From positions 372,001 to 436,000 of the forward strand of contig NZ_JAEKEZ010000014.1 in assembly GCF_016650815.1 (NCBI RefSeq): a stretch of DNA of 64,000 bases. The letters run 5' to 3'. Position 1 is the stretch's first letter. Each line of letters starts with the position of its first letter. A model generated the notes under the pieces. It ran no database searches. It was not told the DNA's origin and saw only the letters and a program-made list of their open reading frames with translations. Position numbers and translations under genes: made by a program. Shown piece by piece: positions 1-10,902 of the stretch. Origin of the DNA: Pseudomonas sp. TH31. Its GTDB lineage: Bacteria > Pseudomonadota > Gammaproteobacteria > Pseudomonadales > Pseudomonadaceae.

Positions 1-1111
1 CCAACAGCAGCCCGGTAAAGGCCGGTGGCATTAAGTGATGCACGGCGATGGCATCCGGCATATCAACAAACTTGCCCGTCGCCCAGAAGATCACTGACAG
101 CAGGAAGGTGAACGCCCAACCGGTGGACAGGCAATATTCGAACAGCAGCGGCCACAGGTAACGATGGCGGTACTGCCAGATGCCGCGAATGTTTTTGAAC
201 AGCACTTCGGCGCCGCCCTGGGCCCAGCGCAAACGCTGCTTCCACAGGCCGCCTAGAGTTTCCGGCATGAGGATCCAGCACAGGGCGCGGGGCTCGTAGA
301 AGATGCTCCAGTGGTCCAGTTGCAGTTTCCAGCTGATGTCGATGTCTTCAGTGATCATGTCCGGGCTCCAGTAGCCGACCCGGTTCAGGGCCGTGCGCCG
401 GAAGGCGACGATCACCCCGGAGACAGTAAAGATCCGCCCAAAGACCCGCTGTGTGCGCTTGATCAAGCCAATGATCGACGAGAACTCACCGACCTGAACC
501 CGACCCACCAGCGTCGAACGAGTGCGGATTCGCGGGTTGCCGGTCACCGCGCCGAGGCGCGCGTTATCGAGCATCGGTGCCACCAGGTAGGCTGCGGTAT
601 TCGGCGCCAGCAGCGCGTCACCGTCGATACACACCAGATACTCGCTGCGTGCGGCGATGGCCCCCATGCGCAGGGCCACGGCTTTGCCCTGGTTTTCCGC
701 CAGGTGCAGTACCCGCAACCGAGGGTCTTGTGCGGCCAGTGCATCGAGTACGGCGGCGGTGTTGTCCTTGGAGCCGTCGTTGATCGCGATCACTTCGATA
801 TTCGGATAATGCTGGGCCAGCGCCGCGTGGATGGTGTCGGCGGCGTTCTCGCCTTCGTTGTAGCAAGGGATCAGGATCGAAATCATCGGTTCGCCGGCCA
901 GCGGTGGCGGCAAGGTGTCATCCTTCCAAGGCCAGTGCCGCTCCCAGTGCAGCCAGAAATAAAGGCCGCCGGCTATCCACAAGCCGGACATGAACAGTGG
1001 ATAGAAAAACACGAAGTCCATCAGGAATTGCCCGGTGAGCAGGAAGATCAGCCCAAGGGGTATCCCGAGGACGATCGCCAGAACCAGCATGGCCAGCAGT
1101 CTATCCAGCAT
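1..1111 (-). CDS. pgaC: Poly-beta-1,6-N-acetyl-D-glucosamine synthase PgaC, C-terminus cut by window edge
   Basis: Family-2 inner-membrane glycosyltransferase that polymerises UDP-GlcNAc into PNAG, a biofilm polysaccharide. I translated about 370 codons from an ATG at 1111. There are two N-terminal hydrophobic segments, then the GT2 domain with [10 protein letters not shown], the DxD-type [17 protein letters not shown] and the QRLRWAQGG (QxxRW) motif, then further membrane segments at the cut edge. E. coli PgaC is about 440 residues, so roughly 70 are missing. The start lies one base after the pgaB stop, so the two are translationally close. The order pgaA-pgaB-pgaC is the standard operon; pgaD would be expected just beyond the left edge. 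Confidence 0.95.
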   Translation of the reverse strand, partial: MLDRLLAMLVLAIVLGIPLGLIFLLTGQFLMDFVFFYPLFMSGLWIAGGLYFWLHWERHWPWKDDTLPPPLAGEPMISILIPCYNEGENAADTIHAALAQHYPNIEVIAINDGSKDNTAAVLDALAAQDPRLRVLHLAENQGKAVALRMGAIAARSEYLVCIDGDALLAPNTAAYLVAPMLDNARLGAVTGNPRIRTRSTLVGRVQVGEFSSIIGLIKRTQRVFGRIFTVSGVIVAFRRTALNRVGYWSPDMITEDIDISWKLQLDHWSIFYEPRALCWILMPETLGGLWKQRLRWAQGGAEVLFKNIRGIWQYRHRYLWPLLFEYCLSTGWAFTFLLSVIFWATGKFVDMPDAIAVHHLMPPAFTGLLL

Positions 1112-1112
1112 G

Positions 1113-3114
1113 TTATGGATTCCACTTGTCGGAGAGAGCAGGCCGCACGGTTTTCACGTCCGGCTGGTTCTCGAGGAAGTTATCCGGGTAGTAGCCGAAG
1201 CTGGTGGCGCCCTGCCGCTTGAGGCGGCCCATCCAGTCGCTCAGCTGCGCGCCATCGATGTCGGAATCGGTTTTTTCGTCCAGTCCCTGGCCTGCAATTC
1301 GAACACCGTGCGCTGCAGCGCGCCGGGGCGAGACTTGACCGTAGCCACCAACGCTTCGAGCCATGGCCCGGATTGCGCCTGGCTTTGTTTTTCCATGAGT
1401 GGCATCGCCATCGGCGCCGTCCAGTCGTAGGTGCCGAGGAAGTCGTCGAGGTTCTGCGCGAACCAGGCTTCGCTCTGGGGATTGAGCATCGGTTCGGCAA
1501 AGATATTACGCGCGGTCAGCACCTGCGGGCCGCGAATGGCGCGAACCTTGGCGGTGAGTTCTTTGGTGAAGTCGATCAGGTAGCGGCTCTTGAACCGCGT
1601 CCAGCGTTGCAGCGCCGCCGGATCGTCCCGCAACGCGGCAATCGAGCCCGGCAGGCCGTTGGCGGCATACACCTTGAGCGCTTCGGGGCCGGCGTCTTCG
1701 AAGTCCGAGAGCACCGCATCGTCGTGGTAGAGGATGCCGTCGACCGAGGTCAGGCGGGCGACGTCTTCGTAGATTTCACCAATCAGGCGCCGCACGTCCG
1801 GGTCAAAGGGCGACAGGCGTTTGTACTGGTCCGGGTCGAGCGACGTAGTGCCGGTTTTCGGGTCCCAGCGTGTCACACGCGGCAGTTTCGAATCCAGGGC
1901 AAAACTCAGCACCGGCATCCAGGCGAAGACTTTGACGTGGGCCGGGTGCGTAACTGCCAGGCCACTCGGTCGAAAATATCGGCGCGCACCGGCAGATGGC
2001 GGTTAGGGAAGTACAGCGAGTGCACCAGGCCATCGCCTTGCGGATCGGCGAAAGCTTGCAGGAACACCGTGTTGGCGCCCATGTCGGCCATGCGCTGGAT
2101 CAGTTTGCCGAGGTTGATTTCCTGCTGGGCCGGGTCCGGATCGTAGACGTTATCCAGGTCCACATGCACCACGCGCATCGGTGCATCGGACTGCACCGCG
2201 ACGATGCTGTTGGCGAAGTGCTCGCCGTCCGGATCGGAAGCCACCAGAAAGCGCGGGCTGCTCATCAGGTTGTCGAGGGCATCGAGGCCGTCGTCCAGGG
2301 TCAGGGCCATTTGATAGCCCTGGTCATTGATAATTTGCAACGTGCTGCCGTCCGCCGTGCCGTAAGGCCAGACCCAGACGCGCGGCTTGTAACCGACGAC
2401 CTTGCGGATTTTCTCCGAGATGGTCACGACATCGGTGCGCATGCGCGCCTGGAAAGCTTCTTCCGTCTCGTAGCGGCCGGTGCTGGCATCATAACGCCGA
2501 GTCGCTGCCGCGGGTTGCAGGTTGCCCTGAGGGTTGGCGAGGATGCCCTTGTGGCTGGCGTCGGTATGGGCGGCGATTTCCACCAGCCCGGACTTGGAGA
2601 TTTCCCGCACCTGCTCCCAGGTCAGGAAGTCCGAACGCGGACGCATTTGCCCGGCGAAATCCACCTGCTGGTTCGCCGGGGTATCGATCCATACGCCGAC
2701 CGGGGCCAGCAACGCATGCCAGTTATAGGCGCGCAGCACCGGCAGCACGCGGGTGTAGAAGCTCGCATAGCCGTCGTCGAAGCTCAGCAGAATCGCCTTG
2801 GGCGGCAACTGCGGACCGCCGCTGTGGGCCGCCAGGATCTGATCGATGGTGACCGGTTTGTAGTCGTTCTCCCGCAGCCACGCCAGTTGCTCGATCATGC
2901 GTTCGGTACGCACGGCCACCACCGCTTGATCGGGGTCGCGGTCTTCAACGTCGTGGTAGGCAATCCCCAGCACGTGGTTTTTCGGCCACGGTGTTTCGTT
3001 GGCTGCAACAGGACGCTCGGACGGCGGCGCGAACGCCGGGGCTTGCTGGGCACAGGCGCTGACCAGCAGCACTCCCAGCAGAAGGATGAAACGCGAGATA
3101 AAAGGCATCTTCAA
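1113..3114 (-). CDS. pgaB: PNAG N-deacetylase lipoprotein PgaB, two apparent frameshifts
   Basis: Periplasmic outer-membrane lipoprotein that partly de-N-acetylates PNAG before export. The N-terminus has a signal peptide with lipobox LLVSAC. The NodB-type deacetylase domain follows, with metal motif LSFDDGY and a His-x4-His ([10 protein letters not shown]). The C-terminal glycoside-hydrolase-like domain follows that. Reading is broken twice: near 1939-1946, where GGGCCGGG appears one C short, and at 1271-1276, where a six-T run needs seven. With both bases restored the protein is about 667 residues, matching E. coli PgaB (672). Homology continues across both breaks, so sequencing error is the likeliest cause. 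The gene lies 6 bases after the pgaA stop. Confidence 0.92.
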
Positions 3115-3120
3115 ACTCTT

Positions 3121-5600
3121 CTAGAAGCGGTAAGTGAGGTCGACGAGCAGACGCAGATCGGTTTCGCGATCGCCGTCATAAGGCCGGTTGATCACCGTCA
3201 ACAAGCCGCCCACCTCGAATACATCGTTCCAGCTGTAGCGCTGGCCGTAGCCCAGCAGGCCGACCCCCCCGGTGCCGTAATCACGCTGGCTGTAGGTGCC
3301 CGCACCGGCCTGGAACTGTTGGCTCCAGGAGGTTTCGTAGCGGTGATACAGAACGTGATTGACGTTCACCGTCGGCAGCACGCTGAAGTCGGATTTGGGG
3401 TTGAAGTACGGTACGTCCTCGGACATGGAGTTGTGGCTGGTGCCGACTTCCAGGCCGAGATCGACTTGCACCTTCGGCGCGGTATAGACGCCCTCGCGCC
3501 CGGTCAGCAAGGCTTCGACGCGGTTGTTGCCGTCGCTGAAATGCGAGGGCTGACCGCCAGTTTCCATTCGCGGCTTTCATTGGCGCGCCAGCGGATGAAA
3601 CCGCTGCCGCCATTGGACGTCACATCGCTGTTCAACGCTCGCAGCGGGGTATCGGCCGAGAGGTAGGCGAGGCTGCCGCCGTATTGCCAGTGATCGTTAA
3701 TGTCGCGGGCAATCGACAGGCGCGCGCCTTGCTTGTCGCCATAACCGAAGTTGTGATTGGAAACCTCCGCCTCCAGGGTCATGTCGCGGGTGCGGCGCTC
3801 GACACCGAGCCGTTGCGTGCGATCACGACCGGTGCCTTCCTGGAAATCTCCCGTGGCGTAGCCGACACCGGCGAATACGCGCCAGTCTTCATCGATGGGC
3901 GGGCTGTAGAGCACGGTTTCGATGCCGAAATCCTTGCTGCCGGCCACCGCACCGGCCCCGCTGCTGCCACCGCCGTAACTCTTGCCGCCGTAGGTTTGCA
4001 CCCGCAGCTCGGCCATGTCGTGCACGTCGCGCTGACGATCCAGACGCTGCACCTGGCGGTTGTTGGGGAAACGCGCGACCACATCGTCGGTCAGCGCCTC
4101 CATCTGCCGCCATTCCTGCAAGTCCATGGCGGTGTGGGCCTGAGCAACTTCCAGCCCGATGTCCCGCGGGACCATGCTCTCGGTTTCCTTGAGCTGGCTT
4201 TCCGCGCGGCGCGGCCAGGCTCGAGCGAGGTACAAGTTAGCCTGGGCCAGGCGCAAGCCAACGTTGCCCGGCGCCTGATCCACCAAAGTCTGTAAGCGCT
4301 GCTCGCCCGACGGCAAGTCGGAACCATAGGTGCCGGCCTGTGCAGCGAGTTGCTGGGCGTCCATCCATGAATCATTCGGGTTACCGAAGGGCAGCCCCTT
4401 GAGTTCGACCCGCGGGTTCTGAGTCTTGGCCAGATTCTCCGCCACGGTGCGCGCTTCTTGCGGGTGGTCGCTTTCAAGCAATGCGTAATACAGCGCCGTG
4501 GTGTCTTCGACACGATCGGCAGGGTCGGTATCTGGCGCCGCCAGCACTTGGCGATACAGGTCGGTAGCGATCTCGGGCTCGCGTTGATCCAGATAAGCAC
4601 CCGCCACCCAACGCATGGCGTAGGTAGGAATCTTCACGCCTTCGCCGAGCAGCTTCTGATATTCGCTGATGACTTCAGCGGTGCGCGCACGAGCCTTTAG
4701 TGCGCCCATGCGATCAATGCGCCAGCGAGTCACGTCATCGTGAGCCTTCGGATCCTGGGTCCAGGTGGTCAACAACTGGTCGTAACCGCTCAGCGCACGG
4801 TCGGCAATGACGTAGCGTTCTTTCTCGCTGCGGGTGGCGAACTCGGCCATGCGTACCTGTTCGGCGGCCAAATCACCTTCGATGATCCGCAGTTGCACCG
4901 GATCAATCAGCCCCGGCCGTTGGCGGGCCAGGCGCAGGGCCGGTTCCGGCAGGCGCGCACGTTGCAGGGCAAAGACGTATTCCCGGGCCACATCAGGCTT
5001 GCTCCCGGCTCGGATGAAGGCTTGGTCGTATTCAAACAGGGCGTCGTAGGTGGCACCGGCGCGGGTCAAGGCATAGGCCAGCGCCAGACGACGGGAAGGG
5101 TCGTCCGGTTTGGCAGCCACCAGCGCTTTGGTGCGGGTCACAGCTTCGTCGGGTTTGCCGGCGTCCGCCTGGGTCATGGCCAGACCGAGTTGCAAGTCCG
5201 GGTTCTGCGGTTCCAGCGCCAGGGCCTTGTTGTAGACCTCGGTCGCCGAGTCCCAGCGCTTGAGGTTGCGATAGGCGCGGGCGGTGGCGGTCAACGCCTG
5301 AACCGGCAGTGCCCGATTGCGCCCCTGGGTCTCATAGACCTGCACCACTTCGGCGTCGAGCCCAGCCCAGCCGGCGATCTGCAAATGGTCGCTGACCTGG
5401 CCGTTGGTGGCCTGGCTCACCGGTACCTGACGCAGTACGGTCAGCGCAGGCGTGTAGTTGCCCGCACGAGCATCACGGACCATCTGGTCGTAGGGCGTAT
5501 CGGCAAACGCCAGCATGGGCCAAAGCAGCTGGCTGCAGAGCGCGATGCGCAGCAACGGGCTAAACCTACGAGGAACATCGGGACGAGAAAAACGCGGCAT
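3121..5600 (-). CDS. pgaA: PNAG outer-membrane export porin PgaA, one apparent frameshift
   Basis: Outer-membrane export protein: a periplasmic TPR superhelix that binds PNAG and PgaB, followed by a C-terminal beta-barrel. A signal peptide ends near LAFADTPYDQM. The N-terminal 500 or so residues are TPR-like (for example NPDLQLGLAMTQADAGKPDE). The last 300 residues alternate in beta-barrel fashion and end in YRF, a typical terminal aromatic for the BAM complex. Frame is lost at about 3546, where the minus strand reads AGCCCTCGC and needs AGCCCTTCGC. With one base restored the length is about 826 residues (E. coli 807). A good ribosome site, AAGGA, lies 9 bases before the ATG. First gene of the pga operon. 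Confidence 0.93.
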
Positions 5601-5800
5601 TCGTCAGCATCCTTACATGGCCAGCCGGGTCGCAATGCCCTCCTTGCCCATTCGTAACGGAGAGCCGGAATGAGAACCCGGCCAAACTTTATCAAGGCAG
5701 TCTTGCACGCAAGCGTAGACCATTATTCAGAACACAATATTTATTCAGATTCGTTACATTCCCGGCTTCACGTCCCGGAAATACTCAAACGCCAGACAGC

Positions 5801-5837
5801 AAAACGCCCGGCGTCTGTTTGCGCAGAGGCCGGGCGT
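5801..5837 (-). terminator. Rho-independent terminator of the DUF945 gene
   Basis: On the minus strand a perfect 9-bp stem ACGCCCGGC / GCCGGGCGT (5829-5837 with 5804-5812) encloses a 16-base loop that can pair further. It is followed by TTTT. It lies 19 bases past the DUF945 stop and separates that gene from the downstream pga operon. Confidence 0.75.
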
Positions 5838-5855
5838 CAGTGTGTAGCGCGAAGG

Positions 5856-7361
5856 TTACTGAACGACGCCTGCACCCCCGAGTTTGCCCATCACGAAGCC
5901 GACAAATTCTTCGACGGTCATTTTCTGGCCGTTGAATTCAACTTGATTGTTGGCGTAATGCAGTTTGCTGACGACATTGGTGCCGTCCAGTTTGGCCAAC
6001 TGGGTGCCGATGGCCATGCTGGCGAACATGTCGCTGGTCGCCGTTGCCTGGTCGACGATGACCTTGGCGTCAGTCTGGCCATCCGCTTGTGCTTGCAGGC
6101 TGAGCAGGTCAACGAGCATTGGCTTGGACACTTTCAGGTTGATGTCCAACAGGGCAATCAACTGACGGACCAATTGATCCGGCGGCAGGTCCATGGAAGC
6201 CGGTTTGGTCAGGTCGACCACCAGGTTGGCACGGCTTTCACCGTTGGCGGTGTTGAATGACAGGTTCTCCAGCGCGAATTGCGGGCCGGCGGCCAGCAGT
6301 TTTTCCAGGCCGGACTTGACCTGCGCCTCTTCGGCCGGGGTCAGGTTCAGCTCTGGCGCGGGTTCACCGGCGGCAGAGGCGGCGGCCGCAGCCTGCTCGT
6401 ACGGTTGCAGCTTGGTCTGGTAAATCTGCATCAGCGACAGGGTCGACGGGATGTCGAGGTTCTTCAGGCTCATGGCCATTTGTGCCGAGCCGACGGTTTT
6501 GCCGTTAAATGTCAGCTCGCCAACTTTGTAATCGGCACGCCCGGAAGCGTTGGTGCCCGATTCTTCAGTCTGGTTCTTCATCTCGAATTTGTTGACGCCG
6601 ACGATCGACTGCTTGGCGCCGAAGGTGGTCTTGCTACTGGTCAGCTCAATGGTGTTTTCGCCGGTGTAGTAGCCGTAGGTACTTTTGACCAGGTTGCTGG
6701 CCAGGGTCAGGCCGTTCAACTCGACCGATACCGGCGCCTGCTCTTCAGACACGGTGGTCAGTTTCAGGCTGTCCATGTAACCGCTGGCTTTGACTTTCTG
6801 CGCCTGGGCGCTGGCGGCGATGTCCATGTTCAGCCCGGAAAACTTCAGGCTGGACTTGTCATCCAGGGCCGTTTCCAGCGGCAGCAGTTCGAAAGTACCG
6901 TTGGTAGAGTTGTCATAACCAATGTTGACCACGCCTTTGACCGGCGACAGGCCATTGGCGGCAGCGAACCATTTTTCCGTGAGCGGAGTTTTTTCCAGTT
7001 CGAAGTAATTGGTGGCCATGACCGGCAACCATTTCAACGACACCAGGCGCGAGAACGGCAGTGGGCCGTGCTCTACGTGATCGACGAAGAGCAATTCGAC
7101 CGGTGCTCCACCGAACATATCGCCTTCACCCTTGAGGCGGTAATGAGCCGTGCTGCTGAAAACACCACGATCCACGGACACCAGTTCCAGGGATGCCGTG
7201 CCATTGGAACCCACCAGCGCAGTTTGCAGTTCTTTGTTGGCGTCAACGACGGAGGCGTTCAGCACGCCTTCCAGTTTAGTGCCGGTGTACCAGGCACCGC
7301 CGGCGCTGATTGCACCGATGGCAACAACAATTCCAAGAAGCACGCCTGCTGATTTATTCAT
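5856..7361 (-). CDS. DUF945 (YdgA-like) family protein
   Basis: Protein of 501 residues resembling the DUF945/YdgA family of Gram-negative envelope proteins of unknown role. It has one N-terminal hydrophobic helix (VLLGIVVAIGAISAGGAWY), then a long soluble domain with many beta-type segments and an Ala/Glu-rich stretch near residues 320-350. The C-terminus resembles the family end (VEFNGQKMTVEEFVGFVM). I chose the ATG at 7361 (MNKSAG), because the longer frame begins with a TTG and adds only five residues. It is probably a single-gene unit ending at the terminator at 5801-5837. Family assignment is fairly sure; function is not known. Confidence 0.8.
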   Translation of the reverse strand: MNKSAGVLLGIVVAIGAISAGGAWYTGTKLEGVLNASVVDANKELQTALVGSNGTASLELVSVDRGVFSSTAHYRLKGEGDMFGGAPVELLFVDHVEHGPLPFSRLVSLKWLPVMATNYFELEKTPLTEKWFAAANGLSPVKGVVNIGYDNSTNGTFELLPLETALDDKSSLKFSGLNMDIAASAQAQKVKASGYMDSLKLTTVSEEQAPVSVELNGLTLASNLVKSTYGYYTGENTIELTSSKTTFGAKQSIVGVNKFEMKNQTEESGTNASGRADYKVGELTFNGKTVGSAQMAMSLKNLDIPSTLSLMQIYQTKLQPYEQAAAAASAAGEPAPELNLTPAEEAQVKSGLEKLLAAGPQFALENLSFNTANGESRANLVVDLTKPASMDLPPDQLVRQLIALLDINLKVSKPMLVDLLSLQAQADGQTDAKVIVDQATATSDMFASMAIGTQLAKLDGTNVVSKLHYANNQVEFNGQKMTVEEFVGFVMGKLGGAGVVQ

Positions 7362-7551
7362 GAATGACCCGATCAATGTCCGTTGTTGAAAGTGTGGTCG
7401 TCTTCCCTGAACCCATGACGGGTTGCGGTCACGACTGCGCTAAAAGTCCGAAGGAGATTAGCATTTGCCGGGCGGGAGGGCTTAATGATTAAAGGTGAAA
7501 GAGTGTCTATGGACACCTTGCAGAGGGCGAGAGTTTCGGCGGTCATGCAAT

Positions 7552-7624
7552 CGCCATCGCGGGCAAGCCTCGCGCCTACAGAGGGTAACGTTCTCCTGTA
7601 GGAGCAAGGCTTGCCCGCGATGGC
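7552..7624. repeat. REPIN-type inverted repeat
   Basis: Two copies of a Pseudomonas REP-like element face each other (core GGGCAAGCCT / AGGCTTGCCC), flanked by GCCATCGC and GCGATGGC. Together they form a long hairpin in the gap between the DUF945 gene and the small membrane protein. The rest of the 7362-7645 gap shows nothing I can name. Confidence 0.8.
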
Positions 7625-7645
7625 GTCAGCCCATACAGCAACAAA

Positions 7646-8281
7646 TCAGGAATACTGAACCTCAATCTCATCCAACTGATGATCAAAGCTCTTGAGCTGC
7701 GCTGTCCACGTATAGACCAGCACCTCAAAATCCCGATTGATCACCGCCCCGCCTGTCACTTCCGCGCGCGGGTCGCAGAAGTCCAGTTGATAGCGTTCGC
7801 GGGCCATGGCGTTGGCGACGTCGGAGAGTTCGCGGGCGTTGTTGAGCCAGTGCCAGCCTTCTTCGCTGACTTGCTTGTCGAGGGCCAGGCATTGGGTTTT
7901 CAAGGCTTCGAGGCTTTTTTCCAGCGGCGTGCCGGTGAGTTCGCCCATGACTTCCTGGAACGTGCGCCCCGGTTGCCAGTAGCTGCCCCAGAAATACCGG
8001 TCAAACACCGTTTCGACCCGGCGCAGCGCGACTTTGGTGTCCCAGATCAGTACCAGGGTCTTGCCTTGTTCGAGGTGTCTTTTTTTGATGCGCGTGCCCT
8101 GGATCGACGCCCAGGCCACCACCACGATGGACATCACGGCAATCAGTGCTGACGCGCTGTCGAGGAACACCAGTGCCTTGTCGATCTGGTGGGCGAGCAT
8201 GATGCCGTAGAAATAGGTGGCCGACAGCAAGACCAATGCTGCAATAGCGCACCAGAAGCCGGGAGCATAAGGGTTTTTCAT
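7646..8281 (-). CDS. Hypothetical membrane-anchored protein
   Basis: Protein of 211 residues that I do not recognise. Two hydrophobic segments lie at the N-terminus (about residues 8-27 and 41-60; FWCAIAALVLLSATYFYGIML and a following VMSIVVVAWAS). They are followed by a charged cytoplasmic-type domain with coiled-coil-like stretches rich in Glu, Lys and Arg (for example GTRIKKRHLEQGKTL). The start MKNPYAP was chosen because GGGGA lies about 10 bases upstream. It appears to be a stand-alone gene on the minus strand. Confidence 0.6.
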   Translation of the reverse strand: MKNPYAPGFWCAIAALVLLSATYFYGIMLAHQIDKALVFLDSASALIAVMSIVVVAWASIQGTRIKKRHLEQGKTLVLIWDTKVALRRVETVFDRYFWGSYWQPGRTFQEVMGELTGTPLEKSLEALKTQCLALDKQVSEEGWHWLNNARELSDVANAMARERYQLDFCDPRAEVTGGAVINRDFEVLVYTWTAQLKSFDHQLDEIEVQYS

Positions 8282-8363
8282 TATTAGAGTCCCCATGACC
8301 AACGCGAGCCTTGATTGATGAGATCGCCGCGCGATCTCATCAAGTCAAAGCATAGCAACGGCC

Positions 8364-9812
8364 TCAGGGTTTGCCGGGCTGTGACGCTTGCGTTCGTCCG
8401 CTTTCCCAACCACCGCCCAATGCGAGGAACAAATCGATCTGGCTCATCGCGACCTGGGTGTTGGCCGACGCCAGTTGCGCCGTGACATCGGTGTAAGTGC
8501 GAGTGGCTTGCAGGTCCGCCAGGAAAGACGCGCGGCCGGCCGTGAAGAAGCGGTGGGTCTGGTCAGCCGCCAGTTTTGCCGATTGCTCGGCGTCGGCCAG
8601 TGCATCCCGGCGTTGCAGCAGCGCGGAGTACTGGGCCAGGCCGGTTTGAGTCTCGCGGATCGCGTTGAGCACCACGCCGTCGAAGTGCGCCAGCGCGCCT
8701 TGGGTCGACGCTTCGGCTTCGCGGATGCGTGCCCGGGAGCCGTTGGACGGTACGGTCCAGCTCAGCAACGGACCAAAGCCCCAGCGATTGGTCGCCGGTT
8801 GGCCGAGATGTTCCAACAGACCGACCGTGCCAACCGTCGCGCCGATGCTGATGTCCGGGTACAACTCACCCGTGGCGATGCCGATGCCGGCCGTCGCTGC
8901 AGCCAATCGGCGTTCGGCCTGACGGACGTCCGGACGGCGCTTGAGCAGCGTTGCGCCGTCACCCACCGGTAGCAATTGCGCAATCTTCGGCAACTCGGCG
9001 CAGCTGTCGGTGCCGGCCGGCAGTTGATCCACCGGTTTGGCCAGCAGCATCGACAAACGGAACAACCCGGCCTGACGCGCCGCTTCATAGCGAGGCATTT
9101 CGGCGCGCAAGGATTTGAATTGGGTTTGTGAGCGGGTGACCTGGGTTTCATCGCCGCGCCCGGCATCGCGCAGGCGCTGGGTCAGGGTGGTGCTCTGGGC
9201 TTGCAGGTCGAGGGAATGCTGGGCAATTTCCCGCTCTTCGTTGGCCGCGCAGACTTGGGTGTACGCCCTGACCACGTCGGCCACCAGGGTGATGCGCGCC
9301 GTGTCGCCTGCCGCTTGAGTGGCATCAGCATTGGCCTTGGCCGCTTCGATGCCGCGCTGCAACGTGCCAAACAGGTCGAATTGATAAGAGGTGGTAATGC
9401 CGATATCACCGACGTTGGCCACGGGCACTTTTTCCGTCAGCAAGAACGCTTCACCGGACTCCTGCAAACGCTGGGCCCCCATCTTCACGCCACCGCTCCA
9501 GCCTCCCGCCGCCTGGGCTTCGTCGACCTGAGCTCGCGCCTTGGAGAGGTTCGCTGCCGCCACGCGCAAATCAGTGTTGGAGGCCATGGCCTGCTGCACC
9601 AATTGGTCGAGACGCGGGTCCTGATACAGGCGCCACCAATCGCCGGGCACCGGCGCCGAGACGACATCTTTGTCGCTCGCCGCCAAATTGCCCTGAAAGT
9701 CGTCACGGTGAACGGCCGCTTCGCCCGGCAAGTGATAATCCGGCCCGACCACCTGACACGCCGACAGCAACAGGCCTAACCCGGCCACCGCCAAAGCCGA
9801 GGCTTTGCTCAT
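8364..9812 (-). CDS. Outer-membrane efflux lipoprotein (OprM/NodT family)
   Basis: Outer-membrane channel of a tripartite efflux pump, 482 residues. It has a lipoprotein signal with lipobox LLLSAC followed by QVVGPDYHLPG, the usual start of NodT-type factors. Two alpha-helical TolC repeats follow, with the family motif LLKRRPDVRQAERRLAAATA near residue 280. Its start overlaps the end of the HlyD gene by 4 bases, so the two are co-translated. As the last gene of the MarR-FUSC-DUF1656-HlyD operon it should provide the exit duct for the aromatic-acid-type pump. Confidence 0.9.
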   Translation of the reverse strand: MSKASALAVAGLGLLLSACQVVGPDYHLPGEAAVHRDDFQGNLAASDKDVVSAPVPGDWWRLYQDPRLDQLVQQAMASNTDLRVAAANLSKARAQVDEAQAAGGWSGGVKMGAQRLQESGEAFLLTEKVPVANVGDIGITTSYQFDLFGTLQRGIEAAKANADATQAAGDTARITLVADVVRAYTQVCAANEEREIAQHSLDLQAQSTTLTQRLRDAGRGDETQVTRSQTQFKSLRAEMPRYEAARQAGLFRLSMLLAKPVDQLPAGTDSCAELPKIAQLLPVGDGATLLKRRPDVRQAERRLAAATAGIGIATGELYPDISIGATVGTVGLLEHLGQPATNRWGFGPLLSWTVPSNGSRARIREAEASTQGALAHFDGVVLNAIRETQTGLAQYSALLQRRDALADAEQSAKLAADQTHRFFTAGRASFLADLQATRTYTDVTAQLASANTQVAMSQIDLFLALGGGWESGRTQASQPGKP

Positions 9813-10696
9813 TTCGCGGGCTCCTCGGTTTTGTCGTCAATGATCGACACCGTCGCGGTGCGCCCGGCAATCATGCGGAAGTCCGCCGGTACGTCGTCAA
9901 AAGCGATTCGCACCGGAATCCGCTGGGCCAGCCGCACCCAACTGAATGCCGGGTTGACGTTCGGCAGCAGGTTGCTGCCGCTGCTGCGGTCGCGGTCCTC
10001 GATGCCGGCGACAATGCTTTCCACATGCCCGCGCAGGCGAGCGCGGTCGCCGATCACTCGGATATCAACGCCTTGGCCGATGTGAATGCCGTCCAGTTTG
10101 GTTTCTTCGAAATAACCGTCGATGTGGAACGAATTGCTGTCCACCACCGACAATACCGGCCGCCCGGCCGTCACGAATTCCTGGGCACGCGGCGCACGGT
10201 CGTTGATGTAGCCGTCCACCGGGCTGCGGATCACCGAGCGATCGAGGTTGAGTTGGGCGCTGTCCACTGTCACCAACGCTTCGGACAAGGCCGATTGCGC
10301 ACGGGCGACTTTCGACAGGCTTTCTTCAAGCTGTTCGCCGGGCACCAAATTACCGAGGCCACGGTTACGCTTGGCCTCGCGCTGAGCCTGGGCCAGGGTT
10401 TCTTCGCGGTCAGCCACGGCTGCTTTCGCTTGGCGCAGGGCCAGCTTGAAACGGTCCTGGTCGATGCTGAACAGCACTTGGCCACGTTGCACCAACTGGT
10501 TGTCGCGCACCTCCACTTGCTGGATCAGCCCGGACACGTCCGGGGCGATCTGCACGATGTCGGCACGGATGTGCCCGTCCCGGGTCCAGGGCGCATACAT
10601 GTAATACATCACCATGCGCCAGACCACGACGACAGCGAAGGTCACGATCAGCAAGGTCAGCAGCACGCGACCAATGGTCAAAAAAGGTTTTTTCAT
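9809..10696 (-). CDS. HlyD/AaeA-type membrane fusion protein
   Basis: Periplasmic adaptor of 295 residues. One N-terminal membrane helix (LLTLLIVTFAVVVVWRMVMYY) is followed by YAPWTRDGHIRADIVQIAP, a hallmark of AaeA-like adaptors. After this come a lipoyl domain, an alpha-helical hairpin (KAAVADREETLAQAQREAKR) and a beta-barrel (FHIDGYFEETKLDGIHIG). AaeA in E. coli works with AaeB (FUSC) in efflux of hydroxylated aromatic acids; the substrate here is inferred only. The gene overlaps its downstream neighbour by 4 bases and its upstream one likewise. Confidence 0.9.
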   Translation of the reverse strand: MKKPFLTIGRVLLTLLIVTFAVVVVWRMVMYYMYAPWTRDGHIRADIVQIAPDVSGLIQQVEVRDNQLVQRGQVLFSIDQDRFKLALRQAKAAVADREETLAQAQREAKRNRGLGNLVPGEQLEESLSKVARAQSALSEALVTVDSAQLNLDRSVIRSPVDGYINDRAPRAQEFVTAGRPVLSVVDSNSFHIDGYFEETKLDGIHIGQGVDIRVIGDRARLRGHVESIVAGIEDRDRSSGSNLLPNVNPAFSWVRLAQRIPVRIAFDDVPADFRMIAGRTATVSIIDDKTEEPAK

Positions 10697-10902
10697 GTCA
10701 TCAGGTATCGACTGAGTGAGTCCACGGCGCCGAGGAGCAAAGCGTAGAGAGCCACGTTGAACAATGCCCGGTGCCAGACCAGACGGTAAAAGTGCAGGCG
10801 CGTGAGCACCCCGTGCACCAACAGGTACAACACATACGTAATGCCCATCAGCACCAGCAGCGTGGGCAGGAACACCCCGCTGATATCCAGATCACCGATC
10901 AT
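10693..10902 (-). CDS. DUF1656 small membrane protein (AaeX-like)
   Basis: Protein of 69 residues with two hydrophobic segments (LPTLLVLMGITYVLYLLVHG and LFNVALYALLLGAVDSL). It starts MIGDLDISGVFLP, typical for DUF1656. The family is found almost only between FUSC pump and HlyD adaptor genes, as here. It overlaps both neighbours by 4 bases. Its role in the pump is not established. Confidence 0.88.
   Translation of the reverse strand: MIGDLDISGVFLPTLLVLMGITYVLYLLVHGVLTRLHFYRLVWHRALFNVALYALLLGAVDSLSRYLMT

Noticed and set aside
1996..3666. Plus-strand open frame of 556 codons over pgaB and pgaA
   Set aside because: It lies opposite two well-recognised pga genes and shows no domain; typical high-GC shadow.
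1113..5600. Decayed pga operon (pseudogenes)
   Set aside because: Breaks are single-base changes in or beside short runs with intact homology on both sides, and the same pattern occurs in many unrelated genes in the window, so sequencing error is more likely.
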